Shown: piece after piece, positions 1-15,816 of the stretch | Layout of the letters: each line of letters begins with the position of its first letter | Numbering within the stretch: position 1 is the stretch's first letter | Source of the DNA: Phoronis ovalis | Taxonomy: Eukaryota > Phoronida > Phoronidae | Assembly (NCBI GenBank): GCA_028565635.1 | Contig: JAOXYB010024848.1 | Coordinates: 1 to 16,121, forward strand | Length of the DNA stretch: 16,121 bases | Direction of reading: 5' to 3' | Position numbers and translations under genes: made by a program | Notes under the pieces: model-generated | What the model was told of the DNA's origin: nothing | Databases searched by the model: none | What the model saw: the letters and a program-made list of their open reading frames with translations, nothing else

Positions 1-85
1 ATTGGGTTTGCTACCACAAGCTAAAATTTTGGATTGGGTTCCGCGGCACATCCCCCGTAGTCAAAAAACCTTGAGTACCCCCCCA
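1..85 (-). mobile_element. Probable degenerate end of a hAT-type DNA transposon
   Basis: Read on the minus strand, the segment shows GGGGGGGTACTCAAGG, then GGTTTTTTGACTACGGGGG, then GTGCCGCGGAACCC. This order (TCTCAAgg/ccTTTTTTG, ACGGGGG, CCGCGGAACCC) is the pattern I know from many arthropod hAT termini. The element would continue leftwards beyond the window. No partner terminal repeat or target duplication is visible, so this rests on motif resemblance only. Confidence 0.35.
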
Positions 86-737
86 GGCTTTAATCCTACT
101 CAACTCAAAAGCTTGATTGGTAAACAGAGGGATCAAATAGATAAACGTTAAACAGCAAAAGTATTTGTGTATGATATCTTGCCACAATTTGCATATAGGT
201 TACATTTGTCAGCAAAGGCATATTGATAAATGTACTTAGATTGAGCCAGAAACATCCTGGGAGGAACATATAGATAATGGGATCAGTCATCAACACATCT
301 TGGTTTAATCAGTAAACATTTTGTGTCATATGTATACTTTATGGTAGGTAGCAGGTCCAGTACTTCCTATTTCTATCAGCTCACAGCTGAACTATTATAT
401 TAACTTAATGTACAACAAGCAAACTGACAGAAATCAATAAGATGTACCAGGGCTGCATTTACATATGACAGTGCTATGTGCACAGCCGGAGTGCACATCA
501 CCTGCAGGCGTCTTGACAGGTCTGTAGGAGCAATAATAACAATAGCATATAATCACCAGTTTCAAAGGCAAAAACGCATCCAAACATCACACTTACATAC
601 TTTCATCTCAAAGGGAAAAAAAGTGGAATGGTCTGCACATCCCATGTAAATATATCCAGAAATTGAAGAATAATATGCGGAGTTATTAAGTTTAATATAA
701 CATTACAAAATTAATGACAGGAAAAATCAATATTGTA
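86..737. other. No supported feature
   Basis: AT-rich sequence. Short open frames occur on the minus strand at 105-296 and around 430-540, the latter with an acceptor-like ttgctcctacag. None has an identifiable product or a convincing exon pair. Confidence 0.4.
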
Positions 738-802
738 TTAGAAAACGACCATATTCTGGATTTCACACAGGTTTCTCTGATCCTCTTCCTGTCTTTCTAC
801 GA
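738..802 (-). CDS. Speculative terminal exon in phase with the 4389-4431 exon
   Basis: A minus-strand acceptor gtgttgtctag|TC leads into a frame reading VERQEEDQRNLCEIQNMVVF then TAA. Joining it to the G left by the 4389 donor gives a Val codon, so phases fit and the product would be a short helical peptide. An ATTAAA hexamer lies about 45 bases further on (about 694-689). Other frames of the same stretch are also open, and exons in between could be missing, so this is weak. Confidence 0.18.
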
Positions 803-1004
803 CTAGACAACACAAGTGCATAGCTTTCACATTTTATATATATATATTTAAAAAAAAAACAAAAATACATATAGTAGCGCCAACCATCTATACCTATCAA
901 TAATAACGTCAGACAAATTCCAATTACATATATTATTTTAATGATTATTGAATATTTCTTTCCTTTAATTACAATGACCTATAAAAGATATCGGAATTAA
1001 AAGA

Positions 1005-1029
1005 AGAACACAAAGAAGAACACAAAGAA
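1005..1029. repeat. Short tandem duplication AGAAGAACACAA
   Basis: AGAAGAACACAAAGAAGAACACAAAG contains two adjacent copies of a 12-bp unit, just outside the 71-bp array. Confidence 0.7.
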
Positions 1030-1108
1030 TAGGCTAAGGCCTAAAATAAAAAGTTGTGTGTGTAACGGTGTGAAAAAACTAGGGTAGGTAAGTGTTTGTA
1101 AAGAAAAA

Positions 1109-1450
1109 ATCGGCCAAAACATGAAAAACACAATGAAAAGAAAAACAAAACCGGTATTAGATGTGAAATATTGTTTCTTATTGACCAAAACATGAAAGAC
1201 ACAATGAAAAGAAAAACAAAACTGGTATTAGATGTGAAATATTGTTTCTTATTGACCAAAACATGACAGACACAATGAAAAGAAAAACAAAACTGGTATT
1301 AGATGTGAAATATTGTTTCTTATTGACCAAAACATGAAAGACACAATGAAAAGAAAAACAAAACCGGTATTAGATGTGAAATACTTTTTCTTATTGACCA
1401 AAACATGAAAGACACAATGTAAAGAATAACAACACAGGTATTTGTTGTAA
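1109..1450. repeat. 71-bp tandem repeat, about 4.8 copies
   Basis: Unit boundaries at 1109, 1180, 1251, 1322 and 1393 are exactly 71 bp apart. The unit begins ATTGACCAAAACATGAAAGA and ends GTGAAATATTGTTTCTT. The second, third and fourth copies differ by only a few bases; the first is diverged at its start, and the fifth decays after about 45 bases. The period is not a multiple of three, so the open frames it produces on the minus strand are not coding. Confidence 0.95.
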
Positions 1451-4272
1451 ATACGAAAACAAATTTTTTGGTGTGAAAAACTTTAGGGTCAGTTTTAATT
1501 TTAGGCATAATGATTAGTAGCATTCATTGTACGTTTATCTAATTAAATATATTAAAGGCTGGTGTAGATGGTACGATTTGCCTAAAGTCTAGAAATATTG
1601 ACTGAATAGCAAGATCATTAACTACAAAATGTGTCATACACTGATGACTATGCATTCACCAAGCAAAATCTGCATAATCATTTCATTTGCCAATACAGGC
1701 AGCAAAAATACTTCATTGTTAATGTATGCATTCAGTATTAAACAATGCAGTCCCTGGTAGGAATACAAACAGCTAAAGCAATGCATATTTGTGTTAAAGC
1801 ACTTAACAACATTCTGAAGCTGATTCTAAAACTATTCTCACTTCTTGAAATTTTTTTCACTATTATGAATTTACACTGGCAACAAGCAGTCATGTAATAG
1901 TGCGTCAATATAAGTGGTTAAACCACTCAAACTACATACTACACCTCCTGTATAAAAAATATAACTACTGTAAGCAAAAACAAATTTCCATATATTGAAA
2001 AATAAAAATCATTAAAACATCTACCATATTATAACTGAACAGGAACCTCACAAAGGTTAATCAAGGTAAATGGGCAGGATATCTTGTCACAGTAATTGAA
2101 CACCACATTTCTTAATTCCCCCACTAATGACTGAAGAGTTAATTAAAAACTAAAATCTTTAATAAACAACATATGGTGTTAGTATGAAAGGTTACAGCAT
2201 CATTTTTCTAGATATCAGTCATGACATTTAGTGCTAAACAGAAGTTGTTTAGGAAATTACCTAAGCCATTGTTTCATATAATAACATGTGACTTGATAAC
2301 CATTTAATGCCTCCCAACATAACTGTACAGCATGCTTTATATTATACACTGGAATAAATAGGATAATATTAAAGCTATAAAGAAATGTTGAAGTAACTAT
2401 CCAGACAACTCGTGAATGTGAAATACCTCTATCATTATTTGCTGAATTCTTCAAAGTGAGATACTAGAATAAACCTTTTTCAAACATTAGTAATTAGGAA
2501 GAACTCCGATACTTCATCCTTATATGTCTGGGGTAAAAAAAAAAAAAAGAACTAGGTAACACTCTTGTATATGCATTTTTAAATAAACATCTATAAAACT
2601 TTTGCATCAGAAAGTCATTTATAAACAAATGATATGTGATGTATGTAACTTATGCTATACTAGTATGGAAAATTGTTCTGAATGGGTTGAAAAGGTTATA
2701 CATACTTTTCTGTGATCAACTACCAGCAGCATACGGGGTGCAGCATATACAGATTGAGAATTATATCATAGCAATGCTCTGTGTTCATCAATCACAGTTC
2801 AGTATCTTATTAAACTCAATTTGACACAAAGCCAATAGGTTGCCTGCATTTCTGAATAACATTTTAGAACAATGATATTGTTCCAAATAGGCATCATGAT
2901 TTCACAAGCACAAAATTTATCTTCATAAAATATTTAAAGAAAAGTTCTTTATAGGAATTTATTCTTTATAACATTTTCAACACTTCACTCAACCAGGAAA
3001 TAAACCTGAATGGCAAATTGGTTTGTTTTGTATGTAGAATCCGGGTCAAGGTGTCACATTCCTAAATATCAAATATTACAAAAATGCTGAGACACAATAA
3101 AAAATTAGGCTGATAAAATCTAATATAAAAACAATATATCAAGTTTTATTCATGATCATACTGTATCATACAAGCATTTGTGCTTTAAAACAAACTCATT
3201 GTTTTCCTGTCAGTGTGAATTATTTCACATCTTCAAAAATATGATATTTTATGGTGCTGTTGTCCTGTACTGACCTTGAAAATGTCACCTGCATATAAAA
3301 ATAATTGATGTTTCACAGGTAATAGTCTACATAAAATGTACATATAGGTGTGTCAAGAAGTATCCTCAAAAGGTTAAGTTATGTGAGTATCATGAACTGT
3401 AAATTTCTTCAGTACATATGAAAAGTTAGTGTATTATATTATTGTATTATACATATATAAGTACCTAGAATAACAAAACAATTTAGTTTAGTACAGATAT
3501 TCATGAGGCTTAAATCATAATGCCAGCTTAATTGTAGAAGGACATAACAGGCCTTATCAGAAATGTGAGTACAGCCCAACCCTAGATTTATCACCAATTC
3601 AATATCCCCATTTATGATAATCTAAAAGGTCACTTGGTACATATGCAACACCCGTGAAAGGTATGCAATCAGTAAACCTATGCAACAGCCTTGAAATGTA
3701 ACATTTACAGCTCATCTCCTGGCAATGCTTAATAATTTAAAAGCGCAATTCCAAGAATATTAATACTTTCATTGGTAGTACCACACCTTTGATAGTGTGT
3801 AAATACCTGGTGAATAATGATACTGAACTGCCCACCCACTGGGATGGTAGCCAGGACATGGAAATCTGAATGGTTTGGATTCAGACTGGAGAGCAATGCG
3901 TTTAACAGCAAATGTGTTTAAGTGTGATGTCTGTCTCTCTGTCTATCTATTTTCAATTACGTACTTCTCTCCAGTTCTGTGGTTTGCCTGTGACACAGCC
4001 ATAGGTCATGGTCCAAATAGTGCTAAATGCAGTTGGTTTTTCGAACCAAAAAAATGCTGTCTCTGGTATTCTTGGAAGTGAGTCTTGGAAGAAAAATTTT
4101 AGTTGAAAAGCTTCAACTCGATAACACTATCAGGGCCATGACCCTACGGCTCCGCCGAAGGCAAACCACAGTATTTCTAGTGGTATCCACACACCTCACA
4201 CGCACGTACAACTGCAACGATTCATCACATATAAAGTTTTATGGAATCGACCGAAAACCAACACGGAATTGA

Positions 4273-4296
4273 AGTCTAATATCGAGTCTAATATCG
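4273..4296. repeat. Perfect 12-bp tandem duplication
   Basis: AGTCTAATATCG occurs twice in direct succession (4273-4284 and 4285-4296). Confidence 0.9.
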
Positions 4297-4388
4297 ACAT
4301 TCGTAATTTCTGTATAAATTTACTAATACTATAGGTAAAGCAGATGTTCTGGAGTGTCAAAAGCGACATCTTGCACATTGGTACAAAC

Positions 4389-4431
4389 CTTTTTGCTTCT
4401 CTGCTGCTTGAACTGCCGTTTTTGAAGCCAT
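4389..4431 (-). CDS. Candidate first coding exon of a small minus-strand gene
   Basis: ATG at 4431-4429, in context GTAGCAATGG, encodes MASKTAVQAAEKQK and one further base, then AAAAAG|gtttgt. It is the first ATG after an in-frame TAA about 50 bases upstream. The peptide is Ala/Lys/Gln-rich and helix-like, as in many small soluble or mitochondrial proteins, but I do not recognise it. A promoter-like cluster 300-390 bp upstream (CRE, NRF-1-like site, TATA) supports a real transcript. The following exons would lie at lower coordinates and cannot be fixed with confidence. Confidence 0.45.
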
Positions 4432-4734
4432 TGCTACGGGGAAAATGTGTGGCTTAAGATTTAATGATCTTGCACTTTAGCACTCCTCTCTGGACATCTG
4501 ACATTGAAGGTTAAACCAAATATTAAATCCTGGACTCCTTGACTTGAGTTTGTTTAGTCTATTGCCGGAAATATTGTAAACTTTCAACTCTGCTACGTAT
4601 TTTCACGAAGTTCACTCATTTTATACATATCTACGAAATGAAACTAATTAACTGTACAAACCGATCTTTATGTGATAATTTTTCATTCACTATTTTCGCC
4701 AAATTAATCCACAAGTGCCAAATTCTGCGGACAT
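4432..4734 (-). other. Putative 5' UTR of the small minus-strand gene
   Basis: It lies between the promoter-like cluster and the candidate start codon. No other exon is seen. No splice pair is needed to connect them. Confidence 0.3.
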
Positions 4735-4825
4735 CTGAAAACTGCGGCCATTAAAGTCGCGCATGTGCACTGATGCAATGACGTCACCAGTCACACCATG
4801 GACGTACCATTTATACCAATAGGTG
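4735..4825 (-). promoter_or_regulatory. Promoter-like cluster: CRE, NRF-1-like site, TATA box
   Basis: The palindrome TGACGTCA at 4779-4786 is a perfect full CRE (CREB/ATF site). TCGCGCATGTGCAC at about 4757-4770 is one base from the NRF-1/Ewg consensus YGCGCAYGCGCR. GGTATAAATGG on the minus strand puts TATAAA at 4815-4810, which would set a start site near 4780 and a 5' UTR of about 350 nt before the ATG at 4431. On the plus strand a CCAAT pentamer follows at 4816-4820. The direction is inferred from the downstream minus-strand exon. Confidence 0.45.
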
Positions 4826-4979
4826 GCAGAACTGAGGAAAATATGATGAAGATATCATAAAACATGACAGATGAAATGAAGAACTCAAAGAAGTAGTCTA
4901 GCATCTCTGAGGGTGTGATAAAGATAAACAATAAATTGGTGTCATAACCAAACTATTGTGTCCACAAAATTCCGTTTAC

Positions 4980-5014
4980 ATATATATATATATATATATT
5001 ATTATATATATATA
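4980..5014. repeat. (AT)n microsatellite, interrupted
   Basis: TA dinucleotide run broken by one TTATTA interruption, in the intergenic DNA downstream of Asator. Confidence 0.9.
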
Positions 5015-5074
5015 AAATTACCTGAAAATACTTGAGAAACCAAGCATGGCAGACGTATATAGCACAAAGTTTCT

Positions 5075-5080
5075 TTTATT
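5075..5080 (-). promoter_or_regulatory. Candidate poly(A) signal AATAAA (distal)
   Basis: Minus-strand AATAAA about 1.5 kb after the Asator stop, in context TCTAGAATAAAAGAAAC. It is an alternative to the hexamer at 5635-5640. Confidence 0.3.
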
Positions 5081-5634
5081 CTAGAGTAAATAGCATCTCC
5101 GATTCTGTCTCTACGTAGGGTCTTATAAAATGTCAAAACAATTGTAGTAATATTTCACATTATATTGCCAATAACTTAAGTATATTATATACATAATATG
5201 TACAACAAAAGTGTAAACATTGCATGTTTAAACTTTTAGTAATGCAATATACAAGATAAACTTACATTCTGTATCATATACTACATGTTTTATATATACC
5301 TCGGGCAGTTTGTCTAGAATCTCTTAAATGCACGATAATCTAATTTTCCAATGATATAAATTAACAGAGTAAACTGTTTATAATACGGTTGCAGAATAGA
5401 ATGATTTAAGACACAAAAGCTATAAAACATCTTACTGCACAAAATCATTTAAGCTTCTCTAAATAATATGTTAAATTTTGTATATCTCAGATTTCCAATG
5501 ACAAATGTATAACTGAGAGGCAAGAATAATTAATAATCAAACTCAACACACATATATATCATAAGACAATTTTTTTAAAGATGAAATAACCATACAACCA
5601 TATGACTTAAGAAAACAAGAAACATATTCTAGTT

Positions 5635-5640
5635 TTTATT
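5635..5640 (-). promoter_or_regulatory. Candidate poly(A) signal AATAAA (proximal)
   Basis: Minus-strand AATAAA about 0.9 kb after the Asator stop codon. It is one of two canonical hexamers in the putative 3' UTR. Position and strand fit, but AATAAA is common by chance in such AT-rich DNA. Confidence 0.35.
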
Positions 5641-6548
5641 CAAACTAAGTCTCCAGTAACTTCATGCTTACATCTTCCAAATTGCAGCAAATTACAAAAA
5701 AGTATTCTCATCTTTGAAGAGTAATACTAATTGTTAAAGAGTAATCACTTTAATACAGTATTAATACAGTAGAAATGTTTAGTGTAGTGATATTCCCTAG
5801 GTGGAGCTGACGATCTAAAGCTGTACTTTTCAAATTATTATATTGTCTACAAGCTGCTGATTGAAGGCATTGAGGGTGGGGCCTTCATTGAAGTGTATAG
5901 TGAGAGGAATTCACCGACATTCTGGTAATGTTTTAATCAAAGTACATTAGTGAAATAATTGTAACTTTGTACAGTAATGATCTTATTACGTACCACTGCA
6001 AAAGCTAAGTTTACATCTGTTCACTACTTTGAATACAAATCATTTTTATAAATGGGTAGCAATAACATTGTAAAGCATGAGGTCACATATACTTGGAAGA
6101 CATGCAAATTGCCAAAACATCCCGATTAAAAAGCAACACATTTAGCAGATAAGGTCTAATGTTTTTTACACGTTGCTTTTTGTCTTCAACAAACACCTTC
6201 AAACATTCAAACACTTATCCCATTCTCTTCAATAACTAACCTAAAATGTAAAACGCAGGAAATTTAAAATCACAGTAAATTAAGAAGAAAAGTATGGTAA
6301 ATTCCAGTAAAAGAAGTTGACCATTAAAGCCTCTTTTCATTATGTAACCTAACAAATCTTCTCTTGAAAAGAAGCCACATTTACATATAAGCTTATCAAA
6401 ACATGCTTCTTAAAACAAGTGCATTGTAATGTACAGCTATTAAAGGTTATTTAACTAAATCAGTTTATAAGAGAAGTGTTAATCTGACAGCATGAATCAT
6501 GTAATTTTTGATTGAAACTGCTATGATTGAAATATTTACCAGAACGTG

Positions 6549-13134
<6,586 letters not shown>

Positions 13135-14884
13135 GGTGGATTCTTAACACACTTAAGTCATTGTGAGTCAGCCCATCTCATACATTCTGTTAACCTTGAA
13201 ATATTTAGAAATATATATTAGTACAGCATTCATGGCATGTGCTTTTTTACCTTGAATCCTTTGATCTTTTAATGGTCATAAATTCATTCACTAGCAGTAT
13301 GAACTCAGCTACCTTAACAATAAACCATTCACATTAAAATTATCAAATTAAGGGCAGTTCTTAATAAAAATTTGAAAAAACAGAATTGAATTTAAGATTC
13401 ATCAGGTGTGGGGAAGTTGAAAAGTAAATTTATTAATAAGATTCTTGCACAAGAATTAACAATTCGTAATGCTTTAATGCTAGAAAATGAAAATTTAAAC
13501 TGATAAATTCTAAAAATAGTATCATTTTAAAAAAAATTGAAATAATTGCTAATATTTTAAATTATGATAATAATACATGAAGTACAAAACTACACAGCAA
13601 AATTGATAATTAATGTACTGATTACAAACGGAAAAACTGAATCATCATAATGCTACACTTTTTCTTACTTCTTTTAAACAGAATGTAAAATGAATTAATA
13701 CAGCAAACATTTTTTACTTTATTTTGTCCAGAAACCAACATGGAACTACCTAAATAATAAATCATGATTAAACAGACTAAGATTTTGACCTTTTCTACCT
13801 ACTTATCTGCTAAAGAATATGATTATGATAGCTCATAAACATTATCAAGGTCATAACTTAAAATATGCTAGCTATTCCTAATCTGTTTTCCTGAATGACT
13901 CATACCCTGTTATATGTGACGATAAACTATACATTACATTTGACAACATTACATTTGATTAGTTAATTAGCTACTTCATATTTTTTAATGCAAAATGGTT
14001 TAAGGGAGGGTTAAATAATATTTAACATTTAATAAACTCATATAAAGATGTCCACAATATCTATAGTTTTAAAATATAATTTCAATATCTAGCAACAAAG
14101 TTAGAAATACTAATTACCCAAATGAACAGCAGTTCCATTCCACATTTCTGACAAACAAACAATTCTTGGAAAGCAATGACATGTTAATTTTTAATGCATA
14201 ATTTGTACATTACAGTAACATCAATAAAGACACATCATTGAAGATACTTTCCTATTTTTTAACCAAGCTTTAATGCAAGAAAATTATAATTATCAAGAGG
14301 TTTTGATAAGCTGTTTTATATTATCACAATATTAAGTTATGATCACAGCTGTGGGTTGTACAGAAAGGAATAGTCTCTAGTCAGTTTAAATATATCCAAA
14401 AGATCAATATAAAGAGCAACGATTCTGTCAGATAAGCTTTAATGGCGAGCTAATAATAATTATAAAACCCTAAAATGTTATATTGCAGATGAGTCCCATG
14501 GCCATGTGATAATTTATGGGCGCAAAAACACATAAATTATAAATGTTATACTTTTAGTTATCAGTGTTTTACTTTTAATCTAATGAAATCACGGACTTTA
14601 AAAAATAACCAACATTTTCCCTGTTTATTCAAGAGTTATTCATGCACTTAACACTATTGAAATTAATTATGTTAACTACTGGCAAATGTCCACAGGATAT
14701 GTAAAGACTAAAGGATTGGTTAAAATGAGGAAGTTTGGATTAACAATAATAAAGGTTATCTATGAAATGAATAAATATTTTAAATTCGTGTTACTTTCAA
14801 CACAAAATACTCACCTTCCACGATATGTGGACAGTCTAATTTTATGGTGACATAAGGTATGGCATGGTAATTTGAACACTTACC
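13135..14884 (-). other. Asator: Probable 5'-UTR intron of Asator; otherwise empty
   Basis: AT-rich DNA between the Asator start codon and two good minus-strand splice donors, GAAG|gtaagt (exon edge 14884) and GGAAG|gtgagt (exon edge 14815). No coding exon is visible on either strand. The matching acceptor is not clear: candidates just upstream of the ATG (for example acttaag|TGTG at about 13155) lack a good pyrimidine tract. The 5' UTR structure is therefore an inference. Confidence 0.45.
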
Positions 14885-14945
14885 TTCATAGTTTTGTCTG
14901 GAAGTGTTCAGCAAACTGCACCATTCAAAATCTTTTGTCCCTTGA
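14879..14945 (-). other. Asator: Candidate Asator 5' UTR exon end with splice donor
   Basis: On the minus strand the sequence ends ...AAAACTATGAAG|gtaagtg, a near-perfect donor, about 490 bp from the start codon of the divergent plus-strand gene. A second donor, GGAAG|gtgagta, lies about 70 bp further into the gene (exon edge 14815) and could be an alternative. The upstream ATG at 14889-14887 would start a very short upstream frame. The 5' boundary of the exon is unknown; 14945 is only a rough limit. Confidence 0.35.
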
Positions 14946-15373
14946 TAATAGTCAGCTTATGATAATTCCCAATTTTAAAAGACACAATTTCAAAATCAAA
15001 GATTGAAATAATTTCATATTTACATTAGAAAATATTTTCATGAAACAGTAGGACAATTTATATAAACGAATCATTTTCATTTAGAAAAAATAAAAAACGG
15101 TTACTGAAGAATTCATTACCAAGTAACATCAACAATAATCCATTATTCAGTACCGCAAATTAGTAATTTTTTCTTCACACATTGCTTAACTTAGCATTGC
15201 TAACGTAATGTGAAAAACAGCTTTATTAATATATAACAATTATATTACCTTAAATTGTAACTGTAACTTTTTTTTAAATAAGTTTAGTGCGAAACTAGTC
15301 AGTGCGATAATGCACTGTAAAATATAAACGAAGGAAACTGGAAAACCATGTTCAGTCTTTGTTGTCCTTAGTT
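14946..15373. promoter_or_regulatory. Head-to-head intergenic region, likely bidirectional promoter
   Basis: This is the space between the presumed Asator 5' UTR and the start codon of the plus-strand gene. It is AT-rich and has no exon. At 15286-15317 it holds two copies of AGTGCGA (15286-15292 and 15301-15307) and a perfect inverted repeat CAGTGC-gataat-GCACTG (15300-15317), 57 bp before the plus-strand ATG. No TATA box is well placed. A shared promoter is inferred from the divergent layout and short spacing. Confidence 0.4.
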
Positions 15374-15816
15374 ATGAGTGATTCAGTTAGTGAAAGAAAC
15401 AAATTTATTGCAGCCTGGCATACTGCATTCAAGAAAGGAACCGATTTTGATCTGTGGGGTCAACCAGTAGAGGCAATAGATGTTTATCTTAGGTGTGTGT
15501 ACGACAGACTATACGTATGAAAGTATGACTATGAGTAATGTATATAATTGTATTATGGCTATGGACCTGTTTTAGTGTAGATATTTGTTGTATATTCTTA
15601 CCCTCTATGTTTTTACTGTTAATTGTGACTTTAGCACCATGACATAGAGTGCCTGAGGTATGAAGCGTGATGTATGTAAAGCCAAAGGACCAAGTCTGTC
15701 TGGGTGTCAGACAATTATAGTTGCTAAATGGTGCCTGTATTTTTTATTACAGGCTTGCTAAGCAGCTACAACAAGAAGCAAATGTTGAGTCTCCAATGTT
15801 TAATGATGAACAAAAG
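15374..15816 (+). CDS. Unrecognised protein, first two coding exons (3'-truncated by window)
   Basis: Two exons, 15374-15492 and 15753-15816, join in phase: an Arg codon is split AG|G, with donor CTTAG|gtgtgt and acceptor tttttattacag|G. The second exon ends at CAAAAG|gtatta in phase 0. The 61 visible residues start MSDSVSERNKFIAAWHTAFK, contain KKGTDFDLWGQPVEAIDVYL, and end with NVESPMFNDEQK. They are soluble and helix-like, with no signal peptide or membrane segment. The first ATG after several upstream stops was chosen as start. I do not recognise the family. The composition and clean splice sites make a real gene very likely. It is divergent from Asator and may share its promoter. Confidence 0.75.
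15493..15752 (+). other. Intron 1 of the plus-strand gene
   Basis: A 260-bp GT-AG intron (gtgtgtgtac...tttttattacag). It contains the pyrimidine tract TGTATTTTTTATTACAG at its 3' end. Nothing else is recognisable. Confidence 0.7.

Larger units (their letters stand above)
803..4388 (-). other. Long non-coding stretch, probably intron of the small minus-strand gene
   Basis: About 3.6 kb of AT-rich DNA. Apart from the 71-bp tandem repeat and short homopolymers (for example 14 A at 2535-2548), I see no coding exon, structural RNA or intact transposon. The segment 3880-4210 is somewhat richer in G+C and may be an old repeat fragment, but nothing identifies it. Confidence 0.4.
4831..6548 (-). other. 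Asator: Asator 3' UTR and intergenic DNA
   Basis: About 1.7 kb of AT-rich sequence with no convincing coding exon on either strand. The 3' UTR begins at 6548 and probably ends at one of the AATAAA signals at 5640-5635 or 5080-5075 (minus strand), but its end cannot be fixed from sequence. It contains an 11-bp perfect tandem duplication at 5750-5771 and the TA-rich microsatellite listed separately. Confidence 0.55.

Noticed and set aside
105-296. Minus-strand frame with an acceptor-like ttcctcccag|GATG near 260-265
   Set aside because: Two frames are open, neither peptide is recognisable, and no partner exon could be chosen over chance.
1109-1450. CRISPR-like array
   Set aside because: The copies are directly contiguous with no unique spacers, and the context is an insect-type genome.
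1041-1523. Overlapping minus-strand frames with repeated MVNKKQYFTSNT-type starts
   Set aside because: They arise from the 71-bp tandem repeat. Its period is not a multiple of three, so the frame rotates, and the peptides are Phe-rich translations of A-rich DNA.
3729-3911. Minus-strand frame MLLNALLSSLNPNHSDFHVL as a gene
   Set aside because: It has no homology I recognise, no matching splice sites, and a length compatible with chance.
4035-4047. tRNA-like B box (GGTTCGAAAAACC on the minus strand), possible SINE
   Set aside because: There is no A box at the right distance, no cloverleaf can be drawn, and the T-stem pairing is in the wrong register.
14887-14889. ATG in the 5' UTR exon as the true Asator start
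   Set aside because: It gives only Met-Lys before the splice, and joining to candidate acceptors does not keep frame with MSSEDLLQPGQ. An in-frame TAA precedes the proposed start.
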